A stretch of 46,070 bases of DNA from Dehalococcoidia bacterium (lineage in GTDB: Bacteria; Chloroflexota; Dehalococcoidia; Lucifugimonadales; Lucifugimonadaceae): contig PBVQ01000003.1 of the NCBI GenBank assembly GCA_002728715.1, forward strand, positions 59,666 to 105,735, in the 5' to 3' direction. The position numbers and the translations under genes are program-made. Below the pieces are notes generated by a model, which saw only the letters and a program-made list of their open reading frames with translations, had not been told where the DNA came from and searched no databases. Positions 1 through 8,735 of this stretch are shown here, in pieces. Positions within the stretch are counted from its first letter, which is position 1. The number at the start of each line of letters is the position of its first letter.

Positions 1-422
1 CCGGTATTACATGAAATTCTTTTTATTTTTTTTTCATTCAAAAATTCGCTATCAAAAACTGAACCCATATTTTCGTTTTTTGTTTTTGAAATAGCATTTA
101 CGATGGAAACAGAAGCTATCGAAGGTAATGCTTCACCTCTAAAACCCAAGGTCTGAATAGATGTCAAATCTGATGAATTATCTATTTTAGAAGTAGCAAA
201 TCTCTCAAATGCTACAGGTAAATCCGAACTTGGTATTCCATCTCCGTTATCAGTAATTTTTATAAGCTCTAATCCTCCATTTTCTATTTCTATAAAAACT
301 TTAGTAGAATTAGCATCAATTGAATTTTCAACTAATTCTTTGACTACAGAGAATGGTCTTTCCACTACCTCTCCAGCGGCTATCCTTGATGATAGATTTT
401 CACTTAATACATTAATTTTCAT
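1..422 (-). CDS. mutL: DNA mismatch repair protein MutL, N-terminal part (runs off left edge)
   Basis: The reverse-strand reading frame from ATG at 422 stays open to the window edge and gives about 140 residues of the GHKL ATPase domain. Visible motifs are [11 protein letters not shown] (residues 13-23), the ATP/Mg motif ELVENSIDA with N33, DNGDGI (58-63), ATSKI (76-80) and LGFRGEAL (92-99). These are diagnostic for MutL/HexB, which links MutS mismatch recognition to strand removal. The domains beyond the N-terminal ATPase, including any endonuclease motif, are outside the window. The start lies one base after the stop of the upstream MFS gene, so it is probably the distal gene of the minus-strand run that begins near 3623. 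Family assignment is secure; completeness cannot be judged. Confidence 0.95.
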   Translation of the reverse strand, partial: MKINVLSENLSSRIAAGEVVERPFSVVKELVENSIDANSTKVFIEIENGGLELIKITDNGDGIPSSDLPVAFERFATSKIDNSSDLTSIQTLGFRGEALPSIASVSIVNAISKTKNENMGSVFDSEFLNEKKIKRISCNT

Positions 423-423
423 A

Positions 424-1635
424 TTATAATTTTCTAATTCTAGATGTAAATATTGTATAACCTAAAGCAAAAATAATTAATAATAATCCTGCGAAAAAAT
501 AAGCCTGTTGAATACCTAGAATATCAGCTATGAAACCTAAGGGTATCGCACCTAAGGGTATAAGGCCAAAATTAATTGTATATAATCCCATAACTCTTCC
601 TCTATATTCATCATCTGTATTTTCTAATATAAGTGAAATATTCAATGCTCTTCTTCCTGAATCACCTAAACCTAGGAAAAGCATTAAGACAATAGCCAAC
701 AAATAAGATGAATTCAAACCAGATATCATAATTGTAAACCCTGACAAAATACTAGTAAAAATGAGTATCCAACCTCGTTTATCTTTTTTACTTAGACCTG
801 CTATGAAAAGAGTTCCAATTAATGCGCCCACCCCAATTGCACTTAATAAAAGTCCCAAAGCTTCTACTTCTTTATTAAATACTTCTTCAATTTGTACTGG
901 TAATAAAGTTCTATATGGCATAGACAATAAAGCCGTACTTAGTGCTACAACTAAAAGATACAGAACTGTTCTATTTTTAGCTACATAGCCAAAACCTTCT
1001 TTTATATCTTTATAAAAATTTTTTTTTGGTATTTTTTTTCTTACTGAAGGTACAAACCCAGTCATCAAAAACGCAATAAAAGCAAAGGCTGCAATTATAT
1101 AATATGTTACAGCCGCGCCAAAATATCCATAAACTAAGCCTCCGATCCCCGGCGCCAAAAACGACATCAATGACATTCCTGATGCATTTAAAGCGGTAGC
1201 ATTAGTAATATGTTCATCGTCTACAAGTTCAGGAATAATTGCTTGTCGTGCGGGCATTAAGAATGCCCAAATAGTACCTTGTAATAGCGATGATACAACC
1301 AGGTGATAAATAGTTATCGATTCAAAAGCTATGGAGAAACCTATAAATAAAGCAATTAGGGCTACTCCTAATTGACCATATTGAATAATTTTCCTTAGTG
1401 ACAATCTATCAGCAACTGCACCTCCAAAAATTGAAAATAGTAATATAGGAGGAGCAAATCCGGATCCTACTAGTACAACTGCTACTGGAGATTTTGAAAG
1501 GTCCCATGTCAAGTAACCTCTTGCTAAAATTTGTATACTAATTCCAGCCATAAGAAATAATAGCCCTAGCCATAAATTTCTATAGGCTGGCACTGATAAA
1601 GATGAAAAGGTTCTATACAAATAACTTTTTAACAA
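424..1635 (-). CDS. MFS transporter, EntS/MFS_3-like
   Basis: A 403-residue, very hydrophobic protein with the about 12 membrane segments of the major facilitator superfamily. It has the [13 protein letters not shown] loop after TM2 (about residues 72-84), [11 protein letters not shown] after TM4 and YRGRVMGLY between TM10 and TM11, which are typical of the MFS_3/enterobactin-exporter-like branch. Members export siderophores, drugs or unknown small molecules by proton antiport; the substrate here cannot be told. The start is TTG, 14 bases after the stop of the neighbouring MFS gene (1650-2873), and no strong ribosome binding site is seen. The two neighbouring MFS proteins are clearly related and may be a tandem duplication or a paired transporter. 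mutL follows directly. Confidence 0.9.
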   Translation of the reverse strand: MLKSYLYRTFSSLSVPAYRNLWLGLLFLMAGISIQILARGYLTWDLSKSPVAVVLVGSGFAPPILLFSIFGGAVADRLSLRKIIQYGQLGVALIALFIGFSIAFESITIYHLVVSSLLQGTIWAFLMPARQAIIPELVDDEHITNATALNASGMSLMSFLAPGIGGLVYGYFGAAVTYYIIAAFAFIAFLMTGFVPSVRKKIPKKNFYKDIKEGFGYVAKNRTVLYLLVVALSTALLSMPYRTLLPVQIEEVFNKEVEALGLLLSAIGVGALIGTLFIAGLSKKDKRGWILIFTSILSGFTIMISGLNSSYLLAIVLMLFLGLGDSGRRALNISLILENTDDEYRGRVMGLYTINFGLIPLGAIPLGFIADILGIQQAYFFAGLLLIIFALGYTIFTSRIRKL

Positions 1636-1649
1636 TAGAATTTTTTTGT

Positions 1650-2873
1650 TTATGAAATTCTTCTAATAGTACCTGAAAATATAAATATAAATAGTGAAAA
1701 AATCAATAAAAATACGCCAGAAATGAAGACTGGGACTTGAGCTCCAAGCGTACCCATAGCTAAACCTAGCGGTAACATACCTAAAGGCATCAATCCAAAT
1801 GTCATCATTAGTATACTCATCATTCTACCTCTGTATTCTTCCTTTGAATTCTCCATCACTAAACTTTGACCAAGAGCCCACCTAGCTTGTTCACCAAGAC
1901 CTATACCAATTAGGCCAAATACTCCAGCTATAAAATATGGTATATAAGATACTAAAATTAGCGCTAAACCTGAAACTACAGCTCCAATTATTAGGAAAAA
2001 TCCTCTATGATTTCCTTTCCTCAGATTTGCAATTAGGATAGATCCTATAATACCACCTATCGCAACAGATGTCATAAGCATACCTACTTCGGATGGTAAT
2101 GATCCATATACATCTTTTGCAAAAACCTGAATTAACATTCTAAATGGCATTGTAAGTAATGCTACAACAATGCTATAAATCAAAATCGTATATATTACCT
2201 TATTTGAAGCTAAGTAGGTCAATCCTTCATAAAATTCTCTCAATACTTTTTTATGTTCTATATGTTTAGGATACATTTTAGGTACTTGGGATGTAAAAAA
2301 AACAGCACTCATCAAAACTAGCGAGGTCACAAAATAAACTCCGTAAGGATTTATCCACTCATACAAAAAACCAGCCAAAGCAGGAGATAATAAACCCATC
2401 AAACTCATAGCCATAGCATTCAATGCATAAGCATTTGGTAAGCTTTTTTGATCAACGATTGTTGAAATAGCTGCCTGCCTTGCTGGCATCATTATTGAAA
2501 ACATAGCCCCTTGAATAACAGATACTATTAGTAAATGCCACCAGAATATTAATTCAAAAAGAATCAAAAAACCTATTGAGGCAGCCAAAACAGCATTGGT
2601 TGTTTGGGCAATTTGAATAATGAATCTTCTTTCTAATCTGTCACTTATGACTCCTCCATAAATTGAAACGAAGAATAAACTTGGAGCAAAACCCATCCCA
2701 ACAAATCCTGTCAAAAAAGCACTATCTGTTATGTCGTATACATAAATACCTCTAATGACCATCTGCATCTGTATTCCAGCCATACCAAAGACTACGCCAA
2801 ACCATAACATTCTGAAATTCTTAAATCTCAATGATTCAAAAGTATGAGATAAAAATTCAAGTATGATATTCAA
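1650..2873 (-). CDS. MFS transporter, EntS/MFS_3-like
   Basis: A 407-residue major facilitator protein of the same branch as its neighbour at 424-1635. It shares GGVISDRLERRFI after TM2, MMPARQAAISTIV after TM4 and YRGRMMSIL between TM10 and TM11. About 12 membrane segments are predicted from hydrophobicity. The TTG start overlaps the TGA stop of the upstream unknown gene (TTGA), which suggests translational coupling. The N-terminus before TM1 is about 22 residues, similar to the other MFS_3 proteins in this window. Substrate and transport direction are unknown. It could be an exporter protecting against toxic intermediates or an uptake system; the sequence does not decide. Confidence 0.9.
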   Translation of the reverse strand: MNIILEFLSHTFESLRFKNFRMLWFGVVFGMAGIQMQMVIRGIYVYDITDSAFLTGFVGMGFAPSLFFVSIYGGVISDRLERRFIIQIAQTTNAVLAASIGFLILFELIFWWHLLIVSVIQGAMFSIMMPARQAAISTIVDQKSLPNAYALNAMAMSLMGLLSPALAGFLYEWINPYGVYFVTSLVLMSAVFFTSQVPKMYPKHIEHKKVLREFYEGLTYLASNKVIYTILIYSIVVALLTMPFRMLIQVFAKDVYGSLPSEVGMLMTSVAIGGIIGSILIANLRKGNHRGFFLIIGAVVSGLALILVSYIPYFIAGVFGLIGIGLGEQARWALGQSLVMENSKEEYRGRMMSILMMTFGLMPLGMLPLGLAMGTLGAQVPVFISGVFLLIFSLFIFIFSGTIRRIS

Positions 2874-3259
2874 GATAATCTTAAATCTTTTTCAGCATCA
2901 ATAATTTCTTTTTCTAAGAATTTTATTTTTTCATATTCTTCTCTATACATTGCATAGATTCTATCAAGATATAATCGTGCCAAATTGATATATTTTTCTC
3001 CAGGATTTTTACATACTTTTATCAATAAATCCACATTCCTATTTTCTGGAAGTTGTTTTCCTATAGATAAAATTTTAGCTTCGCTTTCCTTGATACCATC
3101 TTTATCATTTCCTGAAACTTGATACTGAAATCTACCGATTATGATTGTCAATTCGGATAATAAATCAGCTTCAGACATCATACTATAAACGACATCATTT
3201 ACGTCATCCAATTGATTTTCTATAATTTTTTTTTTCATACTTTTGGTGATTATTATCAT
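2870..3259 (-). CDS. Unknown small alpha-helical protein
   Basis: I do not recognise this protein of up to 129 residues. It is charged, looks mostly helical and has no membrane segment or signal peptide. Its C-terminus (YEKIKFLEKEIIDAEKDL) resembles a short coiled coil. The ATG at 3259 gives the longest form; ATG at 3238 is an alternative, and neither has a good Shine-Dalgarno sequence. It overlaps the end of the unknown gene at 3204-3623 by 56 bases in a +1-shifted frame, and a run of ten A (mRNA sense) lies inside the overlap. It may therefore be the C-terminal half of one protein rather than a separate gene (see findings). The downstream MFS gene starts inside its stop codon. Confidence 0.6.
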   Translation of the reverse strand: MIIITKSMKKKIIENQLDDVNDVVYSMMSEADLLSELTIIIGRFQYQVSGNDKDGIKESEAKILSIGKQLPENRNVDLLIKVCKNPGEKYINLARLYLDRIYAMYREEYEKIKFLEKEIIDAEKDLRLS

Positions 3260-3623
3260 AAGATTCAGAGTATATATCTAAGATTTTGGAAACTTCATTC
3301 ATAAGATTAGTTACATCTGAAAGATTATGAAAACCGCCAAATATTAGATCATCATCTCTTTTTTTCGCAGTTTCATTAATCCATTCTTCAGAATCAACAA
3401 TTTCGGGCGCAGGAGGGAAAGAAAATGAAGACATATCTTTACTTGAAAGACTATCAACTTGATTAGAAAGAAAAGGTGGCACATACTTTGAAAGATCTAC
3501 CGTTATTGGCAGTAAAATTATATAAGAAGCAGAAACTTTTTTACTATCAACAGTATCGATAAAATATACTATCGCATGACCCTTAGGCCTTAACGAATCA
3601 CCTATCTTGTATTCTAGAGACAT
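3204..3623 (-). CDS. Conserved-type hypothetical protein with a GHAIVYF motif
   Basis: A 139-residue soluble protein with no name that I can support. The N-terminal half (SLRPKGHAIVYFIDT, then SYIILLPITVDLSKYVPPFLSNQ, about residues 11-56) looks like a compact beta-rich domain. The middle (about 57-80) is Ser/Pro-rich and probably a linker, and the tail is helical and charged. From memory, similar proteins with a short motif followed by LSKYVPP occur in Chloroflexota genomes, but I cannot verify this here. It is the first gene of a minus-strand run leading into two MFS genes and mutL, and is divergent from pyrD. Its last 20 codons overlap the next gene at a ten-A run, so the true product could be longer if a frameshift occurs. 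Confidence 0.65.
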   Translation of the reverse strand: MSLEYKIGDSLRPKGHAIVYFIDTVDSKKVSASYIILLPITVDLSKYVPPFLSNQVDSLSSKDMSSFSFPPAPEIVDSEEWINETAKKRDDDLIFGGFHNLSDVTNLMNEVSKILDIYSESYDNNHQKYEKKNYRKSIG

Positions 3624-3708
3624 TTTTATTACTTATAAGTTTATAATTTGTTGAATATAATAATACAATAACAAATAAATTATTATCATATTAATTTAGG
3701 AGAAAATA

Positions 3709-4749
3709 ACGAATTTATATAACTATACACTAAGGCCATTAATTTTTAGTCTAGAACCTGAGTTAGCTCACAAGATAACTGAATTATCTTTGAGAGTCCC
3801 TTACGTATGGAATTTATTTAACATAAACAACTCTGTTGGAAATAAATCACTAGAGACAAAATTATTTGGTAATTCTTATCCTTCTCCTTTAGGGCTAGCT
3901 GCTGGATTTGATAAAGACTGTAATACATTAAATAATGTTATAAAGTTAGGATTCGGCTTTGTTACAGGAGGTACAGTAACCCTAACTTCTAGGCCGGGAA
4001 ATCCAAAACCAAGAGTCATAAGAATTACTAAAGATAAAGCGATTATTAATGCTTTAGGTTTCCCTGGTAAAGGTGTTGAATATTCGGTAAAAAACTTAAA
4101 AAAGTTTCAGAGTATTAAAAGAAGAATTATTCTAAGCGTTTCTGGAACTATTGAAGATGAGATAATAGAATGCATACAACTATCAAAAAGTTTTATTTCT
4201 GCTTTTGAGATAAACATTAGTAGTCCTAACACATCAGGATTAAAAGTTTTTCAAAATCCTTCAAGGCTAGGGGAATTAATTGAAGCAGTTAAAAAAAATA
4301 CGGATAAACCAATAATAATCAAGTTCCCCCCATGGAATAATTCATTTGATAATAAAAAAGAAATGATAAAGTTGATCGAAACATCCTTAATGACAAATGT
4401 TGAAGGCATGGTTATTTCAAATACACACCCAAAAGAATCAAAAAGTATAAAAATTGGTAGAGGTGGATATAGTGGAGAGCCAATTTTTCCAGATACTTTA
4501 AAAATGCTCAGAGAAGTTCAAGCAATAAATAATGGCTGTGCCGATATAATAGCATGTGGTGGAATATCTTCAGCTAATGATCTTTGGAAAGTTTTAGCTT
4601 GTGGAGCAAAAGCTGGGCAAATTTATACTTCACTAGTGTATCAAGGACCATCATTACCATCAAAAATAAATAATGGTCTAATTAAACTAATGAAAATCGC
4701 AGGAATAAATAAAATAAACGAAATCAACGGAGAACCTCCTAAAATATAA
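3709..4749 (+). CDS. pyrD: Dihydroorotate dehydrogenase, class 2 type
   Basis: Oxidises dihydroorotate to orotate in pyrimidine synthesis; class 2 enzymes are membrane-associated and use quinones. Visible motifs are GLAAGFDKD (FMN site), NISSPNTSGLK with the class 2 serine in the catalytic position, RGGYSGEPI and IIACGGISSANDLWK near the C-terminus. The first ordinary start codon, TTG at 3790, would remove the conserved N-terminus. The frame is open from 3700 and encodes YTLRPLIFSLEPELAHKITE, the standard class 2 N-terminal helix region. A good AGGAG at 3698-3702 sits six bases before ACG at 3709 (ATA at 3706 is the alternative), so I placed the start at 3709 as a non-canonical initiator. The usual NRMGF motif reads NALGFPG. 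Convergent with the ribokinase gene, 10 bases apart. Confidence 0.85.
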   Translation, partial: TNLYNYTLRPLIFSLEPELAHKITELSLRVPYVWNLFNINNSVGNKSLETKLFGNSYPSPLGLAAGFDKDCNTLNNVIKLGFGFVTGGTVTLTSRPGNPKPRVIRITKDKAIINALGFPGKGVEYSVKNLKKFQSIKRRIILSVSGTIEDEIIECIQLSKSFISAFEINISSPNTSGLKVFQNPSRLGELIEAVKKNTDKPIIIKFPPWNNSFDNKKEMIKLIETSLMTNVEGMVISNTHPKESKSIKIGRGGYSGEPIFPDTLKMLREVQAINNGCADIIACGGISSANDLWKVLACGAKAGQIYTSLVYQGPSLPSKINNGLIKLMKIAGINKINEINGEPPKI

Positions 4750-4759
4750 GTATATTTTC

Positions 4760-5689
4760 TTAGGAGTTTATAAACTCAATGACTTCGCCTATTAACGGCA
4801 TAGAATTCTGAGCACCTTCGCGAGTTACAGACATAGAAGATGTGGCAATAGCTAACTCTATTGAATCAAGAAGATTATTATTTTTTACAATCCCATATCC
4901 GAGCGCTCCATTAAATGCATCTCCTGCTCCAACAGATGATTTAGCCTTGACTTTGAAACTCTTAACATGCTCTGAAATATTTTCTCCCTCAATCCAAATT
5001 CCTTTTGCACCCAAAGTAATAATCACATTATCACATCCAAGATTTCTGATAAATCTTGCTGCTTTTTTTGCAGATGGTATATCCTTAACTTCAGTATTAC
5101 TTATACTAGATGCCTCAATCTCATTTGGGGTAATAATGTTTATATTTTTATAGAATTCAATCACATTTTCTTTATACGGCGCAGGATCTAAAATTACTGG
5201 TATTTGTTTTTTATGAGCAGTCTTCAAAATTAATTTTAAGGTTGTGTCAGGTATTTCTTGTTGAAGTAATAAAACACCTGCATTATCAGAAATTTTTTCA
5301 AAATCGTTTATTTGAGACTTATCAATTTCATAGTTAGCCCCATAAACTGCATTTACTGAATTTTCTCCACTTGGCATTATAAAAATTGAAGCAATGCCTG
5401 TTGATATGTTTTTTGTAATTTTTACAAAAGAAGTATCAATATTTTCACTCTTGAGGTTTTTTAATATTTCTTGACCAAAAATATCTTCACCAACTCTGCC
5501 TATAAACTTTACTTTATACTCTTGACTAGCTAACCTAGCAGCAGCAACTGCTTGATTTCCTCCTTTGCCTCCAGGAGCAGTGTAAAACTTATCGCAAACT
5601 ATTGTCTCACCTAGATTAGGAAACTTAGTTGTATTAACAACTAAATCCATGTTTAATGAACCAAAAACTATTATGTCTTTTTTAATCAT
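4760..5689 (-). CDS. rbsK: Ribokinase (PfkB family)
   Basis: Predicted to phosphorylate ribose or a related pentose at O5 with ATP. The 309-residue length is normal. The first PfkB signature region PGGKGGNQAVAAAR is at residues 39-52, and the second, VGAGDAFNGALGYG, near residue 255 contains the catalytic aspartate. NMDLV at 13-17 is the usual substrate-binding N-terminus. The ATG start has an AGGA about eight bases upstream. It is the last gene of the minus-strand run from 10603, 21 bases after a Cof-type phosphatase. That context suggests a sugar or sugar-acid salvage operon, and the substrate may not be ribose itself. Confidence 0.9.
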   Translation of the reverse strand: MIKKDIIVFGSLNMDLVVNTTKFPNLGETIVCDKFYTAPGGKGGNQAVAAARLASQEYKVKFIGRVGEDIFGQEILKNLKSENIDTSFVKITKNISTGIASIFIMPSGENSVNAVYGANYEIDKSQINDFEKISDNAGVLLLQQEIPDTTLKLILKTAHKKQIPVILDPAPYKENVIEFYKNINIITPNEIEASSISNTEVKDIPSAKKAARFIRNLGCDNVIITLGAKGIWIEGENISEHVKSFKVKAKSSVGAGDAFNGALGYGIVKNNNLLDSIELAIATSSMSVTREGAQNSMPLIGEVIEFINS

Positions 5690-5710
5690 AAATTCCTAAA
5701 TCATATTTAT

Positions 5711-6529
5711 CTAAAAGTTTAGATTATTCTCATAAAGATTTTCTAAAAAAGAAGCTAATCCTTCGTCTTCAGGAGGTGGAATCAGGATATCAGATGATTT
5801 AATAACATCTTTATGACCATTTTCTATCCCTACCCCCAAACCAGCCCAGATTATCATACTTTGATCCCCTTTACCATCTCCAACAGCTATAACATTAGAT
5901 TTTTCGAAACTATAACTCTTTAATAATTCTTGTAAAGCCTTATCTTTTCCAGCATTTAAATGTTCTATTTCACAAAGCATTGGCAATGAATGAGTAACTA
6001 ATGCATCATCCTTTAATCTTAACTTTAAATCATAAACTAGATTTTCAACTATTTCAGGTTTAGAAATACCTATAATTGCTACAGGACTCGTTTCTTTATA
6101 TGAATTTAAATCTTTTGATTCTAAAAACTTAATTTCATTTCTTTTAGCATAATTCCTAGCCCATCCAGATAAATTATTTGAACATATCATATCATCATAA
6201 AACAACATGACTTCAACCTCTTTTTTAGTAAAATAATCAAGTGATTTAACTACAATACTATTATCTAATTTTAAATACCTAAGTACTTTTTCTTTACCTA
6301 AGTCATAGGTCATAGCGCCTTGGAAACATATTAATGGGCCGTTACAACCTGCGAGAGTTGAAAACTTTTTTGCAGAACTAAATGGCCTTCCTGTAGCTAT
6401 AGAAACAGTGGCTCCTATTTGTTGAATTTTTTTTATGGCATTTTTTAGTCTTTGTGAGAGTTTTTTGCTATCACCTACCATTGTTCCATCTATATCTAAA
6501 GCAATTAGGGAATATTTATTTTTTTTCAT
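5711..6529 (-). CDS. HAD-superfamily hydrolase, Cof type
   Basis: A 272-residue haloacid-dehalogenase-type phosphatase. Motif I is LDIDGTMVGD (about residues 15-24) with the nucleophile and acid/base aspartates, motif II is SIATGRP, a lysine stands before motif IV, and motif IV is VGDGKGDQSM near residue 218. The cap inserted between motifs II and III identifies the Cof/type IIB group, which dephosphorylates sugar phosphates, flavin precursors or pyridoxal phosphate. Pairing with a ribokinase 21 bases downstream and an MFS gene 12 bases upstream suggests a role in sugar-phosphate balance within this operon. Exact substrate unknown. Confidence 0.88.
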   Translation of the reverse strand: MKKNKYSLIALDIDGTMVGDSKKLSQRLKNAIKKIQQIGATVSIATGRPFSSAKKFSTLAGCNGPLICFQGAMTYDLGKEKVLRYLKLDNSIVVKSLDYFTKKEVEVMLFYDDMICSNNLSGWARNYAKRNEIKFLESKDLNSYKETSPVAIIGISKPEIVENLVYDLKLRLKDDALVTHSLPMLCEIEHLNAGKDKALQELLKSYSFEKSNVIAVGDGKGDQSMIIWAGLGVGIENGHKDVIKSSDILIPPPEDEGLASFLENLYENNLNF

Positions 6530-6541
6530 TTAAATATTTTA

Positions 6542-7783
6542 TTATCTTTTAAAAGATTTTTCTGTGGATAAAAACATCGGATAATTAATAATTACAAGAA
6601 AACAAAGTAAAAGGCCTAAAATTGAAAAAATAACTAACGCTATATTTGCATTATATATTGAAGCTGTAAAGCCTAAAAGTATTGCACCTAAAGGTGCTGT
6701 GCCAATTGATGCTGCTAATACACCTAATACTCTTCCTCTGTGGGCTTTATCGGAGTTCGAAATAATGATTAGCTTTTGTGTTATCCCAAAACTTGCCATA
6801 GACATCCCAGCTAACAATATGAAAATCATTGCTAATAAAAATTTATCATTCATACCAAATAAAAATATCATTATTAAAAATAGGATACAACCAAAAAAAT
6901 AAAATCTATTAGATAATTGAATACTTAATTTTAGAGATATTACAAATGAAGCAATAGTAGCTCCTATACCTTCAAAAGATAGTAAAACACCTACTAAAAA
7001 GGGAGTAATTAATAAACTTTCAGCTCCAATAACCGGAACCATATTTCTATAAGAAAATGCAAAAACATTCATTATTACTGTGATAATCAATGCGGGAAAA
7101 ATTATTTTACTCGATCTTATATATTTTATACCCTCAAAAATATTAGAAAAATAACTACCAAAATTATCATTTGTATTTTCATTGCTATTATTAGTTTCTT
7201 TTAATTTATAAGCAATTTGAGCTCCAACTAACATAAATATTACACCTGATATATATAGAGCTTCTATTCCTATAGATGACATATATATCCCAGCTACAAA
7301 AGGCCCTATAATCCTGCATATATTGCTCGTAGTGAGATCTAAGCCAACTGCTTTTGATAAAAATGATTCATTAATTTCATCTGATATTAGACCCATTCTT
7401 ACAGGAAAATCTTCTGCCCATATTATTCCCGATAAAAAAGTTCCAAATAATATATGCCATAGTTCAAGAAGCTCAAATATTGCTAATAAAAATAATAATG
7501 AGTTAATTATTGAAAGAACAAAATAAGAAATAAAAATAATTTTTTTTCTTTGATATTTTTCTGAAAAAAGTCCCAATAGTGAACCAAATAAAAATAATGG
7601 TAAAATGTGCGAAAACCCTACCATAGCTACCCAAAAAGCTGACTCTGTTATTTGAAAAACAAATATTCCTAGTGCAGTTAGCTCCATCCACCTCATGAAT
7701 GCCTGAATAAGACCAATTCCCCATAATTTTTTATAGGAATCATTTTTAAACAAGGAGGTCAAAGAATAAGAGTTATTTTTCAT
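6542..7783 (-). CDS. MFS transporter, MFS_3-like
   Basis: A 413-residue membrane protein with about 12 hydrophobic segments and the MFS_3 landmarks: a TM2-TM3 loop LFSEKYQRKKI, WAEDFPVRMGLIS after TM4 in place of the more usual MPARQA, and HRGRVLGVL between TM10 and TM11. It begins with ATG 35 bases after the second aldolase gene and precedes the HAD phosphatase. Its central position in the aldolase/dehydrogenase/kinase operon makes it the likely transporter for the substrate of that pathway, although MFS_3 proteins are more often exporters. The central loop (about residues 195-212) is Asn-rich. Confidence 0.88.
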   Translation of the reverse strand: MKNNSYSLTSLFKNDSYKKLWGIGLIQAFMRWMELTALGIFVFQITESAFWVAMVGFSHILPLFLFGSLLGLFSEKYQRKKIIFISYFVLSIINSLLFLLAIFELLELWHILFGTFLSGIIWAEDFPVRMGLISDEINESFLSKAVGLDLTTSNICRIIGPFVAGIYMSSIGIEALYISGVIFMLVGAQIAYKLKETNNSNENTNDNFGSYFSNIFEGIKYIRSSKIIFPALIITVIMNVFAFSYRNMVPVIGAESLLITPFLVGVLLSFEGIGATIASFVISLKLSIQLSNRFYFFGCILFLIMIFLFGMNDKFLLAMIFILLAGMSMASFGITQKLIIISNSDKAHRGRVLGVLAASIGTAPLGAILLGFTASIYNANIALVIFSILGLLLCFLVIINYPMFLSTEKSFKR

Positions 7784-7818
7784 GCTATATTTAGCGTTAT
7801 AGTTAGTATAAATTCAAA

Positions 7819-8712
7819 CTAAGATTTCATCTTTCTTCCTGTTTTTTTTCGACCATATTCTGCATATTCCTTAGAGTGTGAACCGGTCATTTTGCAACCT
7901 AAAACATCTAATATGTAGTCTAATCTTTGCTCGTCACTCAAACTCTCATCAAGCCAACTAGAATAAAAATTAATAGCATTTTTTTCTAGAGCATTCTGTA
8001 TTTTATTTCTTGCATCATTCATTATTTCTGGATAAGGTGGATCATGAGCATCCGGCTGGCCAAAAGACATACCCATATCTCCTGGACTCCACTCGGCAAA
8101 TGCAATACCAGGAACTTGTGCTATATCATCAACATTATTCAAACAATGCCTATCTTCTATTTTTAGACCTAAAATCAGCTCTCCATCAGGATTTAAAGGC
8201 CAAGGATCACACTTATTAGCATACTCAGCAGTTGAAAGCCCCCATATATCATTTGCAGGTTTTTGCCCCCCTGCCCCTCTTAGTCCTTCTCCAATGATAT
8301 TTCTTGATAATGTTTGAAAAGGATATCTTGTGACCTGAACAAATGCTTTTACTGCTTCTGCCGTTCTTGCATGGGTATTTAGGATTCCGTGTACCCCTGC
8401 AGAAAGAACATGTCTAGCCTGCCAAGCATTATATCTAACCTCCTCAGGAGATATTGCATTTGAGGGTAAAGTTGTTACTACTGTAGGAGTAATATGTCCA
8501 CTGGGTGTGGGGCCACCATCTTTCAAACCTTTCATATAATTTGTTAACCCGACAATATCAAAGGGGTGATGCTCAAAATCTATTAATAGTAAATCAGCCC
8601 AAGTCTGAGAGTCTTTGAGTCCAGCATCATATGATAAATCCGTAGGATGAGTTAGATAAATCGGCTGTTTATCTTCCCATAGTTCAATTACTTTGTTAAT
8701 TCTTCTTGCCAT
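7819..8712 (-). CDS. HpcH/HpaI aldolase-like protein
   Basis: A 297-residue relative of the class II metal-dependent HpcH/HpaI aldolases, which cleave 2-keto-3-deoxy acids or citramalyl-type substrates. Family features are LLIDFEHHPFD (about residues 42-52, with the expected acidic/His cluster), GVHGILNTHARTAEA, and KIEDRHCLNN, where E186 is a likely metal ligand, followed by EWSPGDMGMSFG with D212. It is longer than classical HpaI (about 255 residues). The start at ATG 8712 was chosen because AAAGGA lies upstream and because the longer frame from 8751 would overlap the preceding gene. Co-transcribed with an Ldh2-type dehydrogenase and a second, more typical aldolase. Substrate unknown. Confidence 0.8.
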   Translation of the reverse strand: MARRINKVIELWEDKQPIYLTHPTDLSYDAGLKDSQTWADLLLIDFEHHPFDIVGLTNYMKGLKDGGPTPSGHITPTVVTTLPSNAISPEEVRYNAWQARHVLSAGVHGILNTHARTAEAVKAFVQVTRYPFQTLSRNIIGEGLRGAGGQKPANDIWGLSTAEYANKCDPWPLNPDGELILGLKIEDRHCLNNVDDIAQVPGIAFAEWSPGDMGMSFGQPDAHDPPYPEIMNDARNKIQNALEKNAINFYSSWLDESLSDEQRLDYILDVLGCKMTGSHSKEYAEYGRKKTGRKMKS

Positions 8713-8735
8713 AATATGATTTCCTTTCAAAATAT

